Shown here piece by piece: positions 32,401-41,500 of a stretch of DNA of 64,000 nt. The stretch's first letter is position 1; every line of letters starts with the position of its first letter. The notes under the pieces were generated by a model that ran no database searches, was not told the origin of the DNA, and was given only the letters and a program-made list of their open reading frames with translations. The position numbers and the translations under genes are program-made. The DNA comes from Bacteroidales bacterium. Lineage in GTDB: Bacteria; Bacteroidota; Bacteroidia; Bacteroidales; UBA10428. The stretch lies in NCBI GenBank assembly GCA_016926235.1, contig JAFGOZ010000535.1, positions 19,434 through 83,433 on the forward strand, given 5' to 3'.

Positions 32401-32797
32401 GCTGAGGTATGGATAATGTTCCGTCAGAATATTTCTTTTCAGCTGTTATTACTACTTCCGTAATTTCCTGAACATCTTCTTTTAACACCATATTGATTGT
32501 GGTGTTTGTGCTAATATCTACGGTCTGGGATATAAATCCAATAAAACTGAAAACTAACTTATTTTCAGTACTTTTTATCTTCAGTACATAGTGCCCGTTA
32601 ATATCAGTAATTGTCGCACTAACAACCCTCTTTTTACTGTCTGTTTCCACAACAGTGGCACCGGCCAGGGTTTCCCCATCGGTTGCGGAGGTTACTTTTC
32701 CTTGCACAACTTTACCGGATCCTGAAGTTTGTGCTAATAATGAACATGGCATAAGTAAATGCAAAAGAAGTATTGTTCCAATTATTTTAATTTTCAT
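29483..32797 (-). CDS. SusC/RagA-family TonB-dependent outer-membrane transporter (operon gene 2)
   Basis: I start at the ATG 32797 (MKIKIIGTILLLHLLMPCSL, a clean Sec signal cut after LLAQ, 1104 residues). A TTG start at 32818 would overlap the upstream FAS1 gene. Carboxypeptidase-D-like domain at ~27-105 (VVQGKVTSATDGETLAGATV), then EVVITAEKK, a plug (~130-260) with ITVLKDAAATAVWGSKGANG, and a barrel ending KDCTLGISITF. It pairs with the SusD gene after it. The two SusC proteins of this operon share the WGSKG/YGSKG form of the plug motif but otherwise differ strongly, so they are not a recent duplication. Confidence 0.95.
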   Translation of the reverse strand: MKIKIIGTILLLHLLMPCSLLAQTSGSGKVVQGKVTSATDGETLAGATVVETDSKKRVVSATITDINGHYVLKIKSTENKLVFSFIGFISQTVDISTNTTINMVLKEDVQEITEVVITAEKKYSDGTLSIPQREISTAVQTLDTRTLEGIQVTSIDDAIQGRIAGFDIVANSGDPGAGTTMRIRGATSINANSQPLIVVNNVPYEVEIDPTFDFASANQEQYANMLSINPDDIEEITVLKDAAATAVWGSKGANGVLMIKTKKGAMGKTRVQYTYRLTGALQPKGMNMLNGDDYTMMIKQAYFNPEQNEYAANVREFLYDKSWSEYENFNNNTDWVKEVTQVGIKHDHYLTVSGGGERAMFRVSGGYLTQTGTVIGQQLDRISSRAVLDYSVSDRIKFITELSYTYTDNDRNWRAEKDNDRNKPDELSILTIAYRKMPNVSVYQQDLDGNNTDAYYNIPRSSELHSDQRDLRNPVALALLAKDNLKNYRILPTFRLQYDMLDPEVQILRYSSYVSFDVNNDKVSKFLPGEVSNALWNESYVNRANSWDSESMTVMADNNITWIPKFSNIDHDLMLYGSFQIRTGNSSSMGIETTNLPSGEIVDASSEGYLSGISSSRFAYRSNAFLARGHYGYKGRYFMGFTFRRDGSTKFGNDNKYGNFPGLSFKWIISDEPFMQFTRNWLSMLAIRPSWGISGNQPRDEYLHFSRYAPYGSYIDIPATRPTTLRLSNLKWETTTSLNYGIDLGFFNDRIMMDVNFYNKRTEDLLFEDLSIPSSSGYGSVSVQNVGIMDNNGWEVNFYTNNIIKVSDFTMDFNFNLSNYLNTIVDLRDDVLASYNADFDYTNGNYLTYIQEGNSFGSIYGFKYKGVYQYNEYIPGIHENAPVARDENGNVFTDEDGNPLPMYFAYDKSNEYQYQGGDAIYEDINHDGNIDELDIVYLGNANPKVNGGFGSIIRYKGFGCTVFFNFRYGNKVVNAARMYAENMYTLNNQSKSVNWRWRKDGDVTDMPRALYNYGYNWLGSDRYVEDGSFLRFKYLTFNYSLPKEKLAKLSLQQLNFYLTINNLYVWTRYTGVDPEIGYDRRGLSMDYSSTPRSKDCTLGISITF

Positions 32798-32810
32798 ATT
32801 TGCAGTCTTT

Positions 32811-35336
32811 TTATTCAAATCTCAATACGTTATCTATTTGATGAATGACAGCTGTCGAAGCAGTTGTGATAGATGATATGGCAAAGTCTAAACCAGTACC
32901 TGTACCGTCTACCTCCATAAATGCCTGAGGGTTATTATTAAATATGTAATCACGTGTCAGAATGTTATATAACCCATTATCCTTTATTACGTTAGCAGAC
33001 CCATAGTTTTCAGTTGACAGTACAAGGGTTTCCCCATCCCCACTGATTCCTAATCTATAATATTTATCTCTGTAAGTTCCGAAATTTGTCTGCAGATCAT
33101 TGGTTTTTATAGTAGCTGTCTGATAGATCTCATTAACTGGTTGGCCACTGATAACCACTGAATTGTCCTGAAAATGGTATCTTAAGAAACGTTCCAGTTT
33201 TTTTATCTCAGCATTTTTTTCAGTCTCATTAGTTATAGCATTGATCTGATCCCAATTGCTGATTAACCCGCTATCAAGAGCTGCCTGAATTGCCTCATTG
33301 GTAGGAACATATACAGTATAATTAAAAGTATTGAAAAACTTGATATTAAAATCAATTCCGTAGTAATTCGTTTTCTTAACAAATATTTCCGAAGTCGTTC
33401 CGGTAAATCCAACCAGCAAGGTAAAAAATTCGCTGAATTCCGGTGTTTTACTTAATATGTCATATACAGAATTTAAGGGTGTTTGTATGGGTTTATCAAT
33501 AAAATATGTTCTCCCGTTTTTCTGTTCAAACAAGCCGTTGTTTACAACATTTGCAACAACTCCTCTCTTGATATCATTTCCGCCTTGAACTTTCAATCCA
33601 CTACCTGCACCTTCTATTTTTATTAAATTACCGTTCTTTGTAAAATAATAACTTGATCCTGATTCTACATCTCCAATTACAATATGTGAATCAAGTATAT
33701 CCAATAGCCTATTCTCCAGGAAAGAAGCGTTAGTAATCACGTTAACCGAGTCCCCCACTTCACCTGTTTCTGAATTATAGCTATATATGGTTGCATTAAC
33801 AGCTGATGTTTCTTTATTATACCAATATTTCATAACAGCCTGTATATCCTTCCCATATGCAATAGGATCAATATAGTTGATAAAATAGTCATCGGTTGGA
33901 ACAAAAAAGCTATACTGGCTGATCAGGGAATTTAAATACAGTCTGAAGTCGTTTTGACGAACCGCCCAATTGAATACTTTTGTTCTTTCACTAAATAGTA
34001 TTGGCCCATACACAGATAAATAATCATCAGGAGGATAAACGTTTTCTGTTTGGTAAACAACACCGTTTACTCCAACATAGGTATCAGAGATATCACTTAT
34101 ACTAACTGGAATCGGAGAATTTTCAGCATCATTCATTTTGCCAAATTGACTCGGAACGGTTTCAATAAATGACTCTCTTAAGTGTCTTTTAATAAAAAGT
34201 ATAACAATGTTATCAGGGACATTATCCCAGCTACCATATCTTTCTTTCAGGATAATTCCGCTTCCTGATTCAAAATAAGCATTCATAGCTGCATCAGACG
34301 GGCAAAAAATCGCTGCCATATCTGAATGGCTGCCATACTCGTTCATTCCAGGATCAAAAGGCAGTAACAATTCAGGGTTTATAATAGTTCCATCCGGATA
34401 TCTATTCACGCCATCATATGACGTATTAAAAAATTTTTTCTCAAAAATCGAATCAATTTGCTGATCCGGGTGAACATCATTATATGCTTCTGTTTGTTCA
34501 GCATTATAATATGGCGCACAGAACCTTTCCAACAATCCTGAAAATATCTGGGTATTAGGATTCTGATGAAGGTATTGAGCAATGTTAACCGGTGGAATCA
34601 ATACATCCTCCAACACATGGATGTATCCATTTTTACAGGTAATATCCCTCTCCATAACCTTATCATCGAATATATGGGCATCGTTATTGCTACGTTCAAC
34701 ACCTGTTATCAACTTAAAATCAGTATTATTAATCCCTGCATTTTCTAACGGAGCTTGCAAAAAATGCACAATTGGCCATGATGTAGCGTCTTTTAATAAG
34801 TATAAACCTTTATCACGATACTTATTCCATAAAGAACCTTTTGGCAGCATGTCGCCAGATTCAAATGGGATACTATCCAGTACAGAAATTGCAGTTTGAC
34901 GTCTTAATGCAGTACCTAGTTGTAAACCACCTTCGTAATAATTAGAAAGAGTCTCAATCAAAAAAGTATTATTAATCATTGAGAAATTCAGGATCAATTT
35001 TTTCTGTCCCAAAGAGAAATCATTATAACTGGTAATCCCCCAAGTATTGTTTTTAAAAAATCGTTCAAAGGCTTCATCATTAGCTACAAAAAGGGTTTTA
35101 CTCCCGGTTTTTGCTAACACCGAAGTATAGTCTACATCTTCGATTAGCTGAGTGTAATAGGTATAATTACCATTCGCCTTAAGATAATCGTATATACTTG
35201 CACCCAGCCATTCCGGTTCTTTATCATCATAATAATATTCCTCTTTACAGGAAACAAACCCAAAACACACAATCAACTGGAGACTGACGGCCAGAACAAG
35301 CCTTAAACATTGCTTCCAAAATCCTTTATTCATCAT
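32811..35336 (-). CDS. Large lipoprotein with about four FAS1 domains (operon gene 1)
   Basis: 841 residues with lipobox FVSC (Cys30) followed by an acidic/Tyr-rich stretch (EEYYYDDKEPEW). Four FAS1-type units can be seen from their paired motifs: ~45-250 (KTLFVANDEAFERFFKNNTW, NGYIHVLEDVLIPP), ~255-435 (AIFCPSDAAMNAYFESGSGI, VNGVVYQTENV), ~450-625 (YSFFVPTDDYFINYIDPI), ~630-840 (YTVYVPTNEAIQAALDSGLI, DNGLYNILTRDY). It is the first gene of the operon, with a structured 161-base leader region upstream. FAS1 arrays often mediate adhesion; here surface glycan or cell-wall binding is inferred from the SusC/D context. Confidence 0.88.
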   Translation of the reverse strand: MMNKGFWKQCLRLVLAVSLQLIVCFGFVSCKEEYYYDDKEPEWLGASIYDYLKANGNYTYYTQLIEDVDYTSVLAKTGSKTLFVANDEAFERFFKNNTWGITSYNDFSLGQKKLILNFSMINNTFLIETLSNYYEGGLQLGTALRRQTAISVLDSIPFESGDMLPKGSLWNKYRDKGLYLLKDATSWPIVHFLQAPLENAGINNTDFKLITGVERSNNDAHIFDDKVMERDITCKNGYIHVLEDVLIPPVNIAQYLHQNPNTQIFSGLLERFCAPYYNAEQTEAYNDVHPDQQIDSIFEKKFFNTSYDGVNRYPDGTIINPELLLPFDPGMNEYGSHSDMAAIFCPSDAAMNAYFESGSGIILKERYGSWDNVPDNIVILFIKRHLRESFIETVPSQFGKMNDAENSPIPVSISDISDTYVGVNGVVYQTENVYPPDDYLSVYGPILFSERTKVFNWAVRQNDFRLYLNSLISQYSFFVPTDDYFINYIDPIAYGKDIQAVMKYWYNKETSAVNATIYSYNSETGEVGDSVNVITNASFLENRLLDILDSHIVIGDVESGSSYYFTKNGNLIKIEGAGSGLKVQGGNDIKRGVVANVVNNGLFEQKNGRTYFIDKPIQTPLNSVYDILSKTPEFSEFFTLLVGFTGTTSEIFVKKTNYYGIDFNIKFFNTFNYTVYVPTNEAIQAALDSGLISNWDQINAITNETEKNAEIKKLERFLRYHFQDNSVVISGQPVNEIYQTATIKTNDLQTNFGTYRDKYYRLGISGDGETLVLSTENYGSANVIKDNGLYNILTRDYIFNNNPQAFMEVDGTGTGLDFAISSITTASTAVIHQIDNVLRFE

Positions 35337-35365
35337 ATAATAATTTTAAAATTAAGGTATGATGG

Positions 35366-35451
35366 AACCCACATCTTGAAATTTTTTATACGGACATGTT
35401 TAACTTTGTTAAGCTTGCAAGCTCGGTTAATCTTTTTTAAACATGTGGGTT
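35366..35451. promoter_or_regulatory. Nested inverted repeats in front of the FAS1/SusCD operon
   Basis: The 161-base gap between the GH128 gene end and the operon start holds AACCCACAT (35366-35374) complementary to ATGTGGGTT (35443-35451), and ACATGTTTAA (35394-35403) complementary to TTAAACATGT (35437-35446). The right arms overlap at 35443-35446, so the two hairpins exclude each other. A perfect 12-base palindrome AGCTTGCAAGCT (35412-35423) lies in the centre. This could be an operator, an attenuator-like leader of the operon, or the 3' hairpin of the GH128 transcript. No clear TTG/TAnnTTTG promoter was found on the - strand here. Confidence 0.45.
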
Positions 35452-35497
35452 TCATATATTTTGTTTCTATTTAATAATATTTTAATACAAGAGTTGA

Positions 35498-38263
35498 CTA
35501 ATGTTTTTTAATAAACATGGCCGGCAAACATCCTTCTCCCCTTATTATATATACTCCGGCTGGCAAAGTCCTGATATCTATTGAATTCAACACTCTCGTC
35601 TCCAATTGTTTTTTTCCCGTGATATCATAAATTGCTATAGATGTTGGTTTGTTGAAATTAAAGTAAATTACATCAGTAGCAGGATTTGGATAAAAATTTA
35701 AAGGAGAAACGGATACATCCTCTAAAACTTTGGTTATTGTATCCTGTCCGGCAGCCATATCCATTATCATCCATCCAAATTGATCTTCTTTACTTGCTGT
35801 GACAGTAGCTGATATTTCCCGTTTTTTTATTATTTCCAATGTAGATCCTTCCATAGCCTTATATCGCAGGGTAGAAGCAAAATTATCTGCTGAAGTCAAC
35901 AACCCGGCAAATACAACGGGTTCGCTATAGGTTGAAGGGTATTCGATTTCAACAGGGGCCAATCCTATACCATTTCCTTCAGATGATTTCCCGACAGTAA
36001 CCCTTTTATCCATTATTTTTCCCTGTCCGGTTTCAATGGCAAAATAATTTATCGTTTCAGGAAATAAATAATCCGTGATCGCTTCCTCAGATTTAAGGCA
36101 AAGCTCAAAACCGGAGGCAGTAATATTCCTGATGGCGACCGTCAGGGGTATTGAATTTGTATTTGAGATAATTGTACAAAATACTACCGGCGCCGTTGCA
36201 AATGTATCCGTGAATCCTACTGTTGCCCAATCACGCGATATGGACCCTGCTTTCTTTGCCTCAGCCGTTAACCCGCCAAAGCAATACCTGCCCTCGGGCA
36301 AAGCCAGCACTGAAAGCACATCTGTATTTGTCAAGGCAGGATTGTTCAAATATGCCCACGGATCAAGATGAAACTTAAACGTGTTGCTTTTAATGTTGCT
36401 GACCCTTTGTGTCATAGGGTATAGGTTATTATAAGAAGGTATTCCCAAAAACACCAGCGGGGCGACAGAAAATTGATCATTAAATAATGCAGAGGCCCAC
36501 TCTGAGTTGTTTATCATAAACCTGCCCGCTTTTATGGAATCGGATCCGGCAACCTGGTGAAACAGGGCTTCATTGGAGACCAGCTTTCCCCCATTGAAAT
36601 CAAAGAGACTGATCTTGTAAGTATTTGTCCCTTCCATTTCTGCATTTACGGGATCAGCATAATAGGCAACATCCATATCATCCCCGGAGTATAAGGTATC
36701 ATATCCTCCACCGTTAATTTTTTTCTCTATTATATAATTCGTGCAAAGGTCGCCATTGGGATTGGCCCAATCCAGCCTTACAACATCAGATAACCTAAGA
36801 TATTGACAAGAAAGCGAAGGCAGGGAAAAGTTCCATTGAGGTATTACTTCATTCTTACTATTAAAAGCTATTTCCGAAGGATTTGCAGCATAATACTTAC
36901 CTGCAAGTGTTAATGTATCACCTAATACCATGGCCCTGCAATCCTGCACCCAGTCATAGATAAAGTAACGTTCTATAAAACTGGCCGTATCCATCACCTG
37001 CAATATACCCGTTATATCGTTCAATTGTTTTAGTGCATTGGCTTCTGTATAGGATCGGTCACTATCAGGCCACCATTCTCCCGTCCAGTTTGCTCCATTG
37101 TTCCATTCAGTTATCCATAATGGCCTTCCGGTAGCCTCATGTAAATATTTAAGGTCATTATACCAGTTTATTGGTGTTTTACCACCCCAGTAGCAATGCA
37201 GTGCAACAAAATCAACCCTGTAATTAAGCTCTTCACATTGATTGATAAAATCAAATAAATTACCGCCAATATTATTCCAGGGACTGGCCCAGGCAGGAGA
37301 TCCAATCCTAAGACCTGATTGCATCATATAGGGCCATTGGTCTAACATTTCCTGAACGGTCATATTCGCCTGATTAGTCTGATCAGGTTCATTAAATCCC
37401 AATAGATGAGAAATATTTTGTTTTGAATTAATGTCATCCCAGGATGGCCATCCAGCATTTTGACGAATAGCAATATATTCCACATCGTTTGAAGAATTAC
37501 CTCCAATGTTCCAGTCATAGTAACTTGTAGCATTTATATCGTGTGGATCCCATCCTGCTTTACCTTTTTTGCTTACCCATTGGTGCTTAAATACTCTGAT
37601 AAACGACACAGTTCCATTTAATTCTTTTGGCATCACATCCAACTCTAGATCCTCATTATCGGCAATAAAAACCCTGCTGTAGCCACTTCCATCTGCATTA
37701 CTCGCAAATGTTACCATGTAACCACGCTTTAGTTTGATCGATTTAATGACATTATTAAAGTTTCCAAGGTCATTATAATATGTATGTATTGCCAATTGCA
37801 TAGAATCTCCGGTATAATTTTCTTCACTGTAAACAGTAAGGGGTTTGAATGTATTTCCGTAAGGCATAACAACAGTACCATGGGAATATATCGCCACACG
37901 GCTATTTGTTCCATTATTAAGGGGTACTCCATTAATAAGAATATGTGATATAAAGCTATCTATTACAACTGACGGCTTAATATTATCAAAAAACAGCCAC
38001 GCATCTTCATGATTTAACGAAACGGAGCTGTTAGTAAAAGGGCTATCTTCAGATGTCAGGTGTAATTCTATAGGTTCTGCTAATACCCGGTTAGTATCCA
38101 CTAAACTAACCAGGGTTTCTTTGTTTATTGCAAATAAAGAAAAAATATTAACAATTTGAATAAGAAAAAATATTAAAGCTAATTTCCCGATATTTTTATG
38201 AGAAACAGAAAAAATCGACTTACGGCAAAACCTCATAAACAGGTTAGCAATAATCTGTGTCAT
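35498..38263 (-). CDS. GH128-like glycoside hydrolase with crystallin-like module and T9SS sorting domain
   Basis: Likely a secreted endo-beta-1,3-glucanase. I start at ATG 38263 (MTQIIANLFMRFCRK, 921 residues) because an AACC-type leader precedes it; an in-frame ATG at 38353 would add 30 residues. After a signal region there is a beta/gamma-crystallin-like stretch (~140-226; VYSEENYTGDSMQL, GYMVTFASNADGSGYSRVFI). The catalytic domain (~228-470) has LLGFNEPDQTN with the probable acid/base Glu292 and LWITEWNNG with the probable nucleophile Glu386, the pattern of the GH128 catalytic core. Further beta-sandwich modules follow, and the last ~80 residues (NFYPNPATDVIYFNF, PAGVYIIRGEG, FIKKH) form a type A T9SS domain. 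Its gene follows the hybrid regulator on the same strand. Confidence 0.85.
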   Translation of the reverse strand: MTQIIANLFMRFCRKSIFSVSHKNIGKLALIFFLIQIVNIFSLFAINKETLVSLVDTNRVLAEPIELHLTSEDSPFTNSSVSLNHEDAWLFFDNIKPSVVIDSFISHILINGVPLNNGTNSRVAIYSHGTVVMPYGNTFKPLTVYSEENYTGDSMQLAIHTYYNDLGNFNNVIKSIKLKRGYMVTFASNADGSGYSRVFIADNEDLELDVMPKELNGTVSFIRVFKHQWVSKKGKAGWDPHDINATSYYDWNIGGNSSNDVEYIAIRQNAGWPSWDDINSKQNISHLLGFNEPDQTNQANMTVQEMLDQWPYMMQSGLRIGSPAWASPWNNIGGNLFDFINQCEELNYRVDFVALHCYWGGKTPINWYNDLKYLHEATGRPLWITEWNNGANWTGEWWPDSDRSYTEANALKQLNDITGILQVMDTASFIERYFIYDWVQDCRAMVLGDTLTLAGKYYAANPSEIAFNSKNEVIPQWNFSLPSLSCQYLRLSDVVRLDWANPNGDLCTNYIIEKKINGGGYDTLYSGDDMDVAYYADPVNAEMEGTNTYKISLFDFNGGKLVSNEALFHQVAGSDSIKAGRFMINNSEWASALFNDQFSVAPLVFLGIPSYNNLYPMTQRVSNIKSNTFKFHLDPWAYLNNPALTNTDVLSVLALPEGRYCFGGLTAEAKKAGSISRDWATVGFTDTFATAPVVFCTIISNTNSIPLTVAIRNITASGFELCLKSEEAITDYLFPETINYFAIETGQGKIMDKRVTVGKSSEGNGIGLAPVEIEYPSTYSEPVVFAGLLTSADNFASTLRYKAMEGSTLEIIKKREISATVTASKEDQFGWMIMDMAAGQDTITKVLEDVSVSPLNFYPNPATDVIYFNFNKPTSIAIYDITGKKQLETRVLNSIDIRTLPAGVYIIRGEGCLPAMFIKKH

Positions 38264-38520
38264 AGGTTTAAGGTTAATTAGGTTAATAGGTTGTTGCAGA
38301 AAATATATTTCTATCAACAGTGCTAAAATAATTCCAACAAAACAGAAAAACATTCTTTAATCCGTCAAAAATGGTCACGAATTCACCAACACTAAAAAAT
38401 GTTTGAAAAAAGTAGTGAGTATTCGTCATGGCATATATACAATTCATTCATATGATTTGCGATATCATAGGAGCAATCAGTACATATGTAAGGCATAATT
38501 TACTTTTCAGACAGGCTAGG

Positions 38521-41500
38521 TTATTCTTGTTTTAATTTTTGAAGGTACTCACTAGGATTCATACCAAATTCATCTTTGAAGCATTGTCTGAAATAGCTGC
38601 TGCTATTGATACCTATTTTGTACATGATTTCTGAGATAGAAAACTGATTGGTGAGCAGAAGCTGTTCTGCAACCCTTATCCTGACTTTCCGGATATATTC
38701 ATTCGCTGTCAGATCGGTTAATGCTTTAATTTTGCGATACAAAGTAGAATGACTCATAAATAGTTCTGATGCTATCTGAGAAATATTCATTTCTTCATCC
38801 TCTAAATTTTTTTCTATTACCGAGTTTAATTTTTTCAGGAATTCCTTATCTAGTTGATGAATAGATTCATTGAACAACTCTTGTTTGTCTTTAAACTTTG
38901 ATGAATAGGCGGCAGATAGTTTTTTCCTGGTTTCAAGAATGTTTTTAAGTTTACTTTTTAACAAATTGCCACTAAATGGCTTTGTAATATATGAATCAGC
39001 ACCTGCATTATAACCTTCACTCTGGTCTTGTAATGCACCTTTCGCGGTAAGCAATATAACGGGTATATGACTGGTCCGAATATCCTTTTTCATATTTTTG
39101 GTCATCTCTATACCATCCATCACAGGCATCATTATATCTGCTATCACCAAATCCGGTACCTTTTCGCACGCAACATCAAATCCGACCTTCCCGTTTTCAC
39201 CAGAGTATACTGTGTAGGTATCCTTAACACAATCTGTAATATAATTGACTATTTCCTGATTATCATCAACAACGAGAATAACACTTTTTGAATCCTCTTC
39301 AATCATGGTTTCATCAATTTTAATCTCATCCGGATTGATATGTGTTACTTCCGGATAACTATTGTTGGTGAGAAATCTTACCTTAAATGCAGTGCCTTTA
39401 CCCAACTGGCTGTTTACACTTATCTCGGCTTCATGTAATTCAACCATATTCTGAACAAGAGCTAATCCAATTCCTGTACCGGTTATTGGATGAGATGCAT
39501 TTTTAGCCTGATAATATCTTTCAAAGATATGTGGCAGATCTTGCTCAGAGATTCCAAAACCAGTATCGGATACTATTACTTCAGTATAATTTATATTACT
39601 ATCATCGTAATTATTCAGTTGTAGTGTAATGGTTCCAGCCTGTGTATATTTAAATGCATTTGAAAGCAGGTTGTCCAATATGATAGTGACTACTTCCGGA
39701 TCAAAAAACATTTCAATCTTCTGATCCGGAATAGATATTTTAAATTCAATATTTTTATTTTGGTTTAGTTCGTTATATTTTAATCCCGTTTCGGATATAT
39801 ATTTTGCAAAATCTTCCTTTAACACCCGAAGTTTTCTGTTTTTATTTGTTGTTTTTCTGAATTCCAAAATCTGGTTTATTAATTGGAGTAACCGATTTGC
39901 AACCCTGTGAATGGAGTTTAGTTTTGTTGCCTGATCTGCAGGAATGGCTTTATCCGACATTAAATCTTCCAATGGACCTAATATTAATGTCATTGGCGTT
40001 CTTAATTCATGAGTGATATTCGTGAAAAACTTAAGTTTATCTTCATTCAGCTCATGTTCTTGTTGACGACTTTTCTTCTCGAAAAGCAGCTCATGTTCAA
40101 TAGTTAATTTATTCTTGTAGAATTTAATAATATAAAAAATAATAATTACGATTAAAAGCACATAGCCTGCCTTAGCCCACCAAGACAGCCATAGTGGCGG
40201 CCTGATCTTTATATACATAGATGCAATGTCATTCGTCCAGTCTGAGTTATGCAATCTTGTCTTAAGGTTGAATGTATAATTGCCGGGTTTAAGATTTCTG
40301 AACGTAACCGTTTTATCCTGATTTATTAAATACCATCCCGGATCGAGCCCATTCATCTGAAAAGCAAATTCTACCTTATGAGATAATGCATAATCCAATA
40401 CATTAAAAAATATCTGAAATGTGTTTTGATTGTAATGCAATTCCATAGTATCCGTGTAGGGAACATCAATTAGCTCATTTAAATTCTTTTTAACATTGGT
40501 TACCATAAAATTGGTAAAAACCGTCCTGGGGATGAATTTATCAGGTTGATCCAATACCTGGTTAAAACAGGTTATTCCATTTTGCGAGCCAAAATATATA
40601 GTGCCATCAGATGTTTTGGCTTTGGAGTTATGTATGTAATCACCACGCGCAATCCCATCACTCACAGTAAAGTTGCTAATATGCATAGTGTTCAGATCAA
40701 TATGGCTAATTCCGTTTGTAGTGCTAAGCCATATTTCATCTGCTGTTTTACCTTCAATAATAGCACGAATATCGTTTTCAATCAATCCAAAACTTTCGTC
40801 AATACGTATTACCGAATTGCTGTTATAATTTTTAAATAAAAAAAGGTCATTCTGGCTGGCTATCCACATCCTTCCCTTTGAATCCTTATAAATATCTCTA
40901 ATACTATAAAAATCGAAGTAATTGCCATATTGATAGATAAGATTAAAATCCCTGTCGAACACACCAAGTCCCCCGCCCAGAGTACCAACCCAAATATATC
41001 CATGGGCATCTTCAGCCACAACCCTGATGTTATCATCTCTTAGTTCTGCATTGGAAGTTGTGTAAAATTTGCTTTCTCCTGTTTTTATGTTATACATAAG
41101 TAATCCAAGATCAGTACTTATCCATAAATTATTTCCTGAATCTTCATATAAATTATAAATTGGAATGTTTTTTATATTATCGAATGAGGGAATTGGATTA
41201 AACTGCTTACTACTTGTATTATATTGAAATAATCTCCCATTATCGGTAGCTACCCAGATATTCTGTTCTCTGTCAGTATACACATAATTAATATTCTGTG
41301 AAATATCAGCGTTATTTATATTATTATATTGTTTGATTTTTCTTTTGTTTTCATAAACACTCAAACCTCCGGCAAGATTTGCTACCCAAACGTTATTGTC
41401 ACCATCCACACACAAACCTGGCACCATTTTACTGTTGAGGCTGTTTGCATAACCAATAACAGGCAAATAACTGATTTTTTTAAAAAAAGCTTCATCCCTC

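Noticed and set aside
32798..32818. TTG-initiated extension of the second SusC protein
   Set aside because: It adds seven residues before a clean signal peptide and overlaps the stop of the preceding FAS1 gene; the ATG at 32797 fits better.
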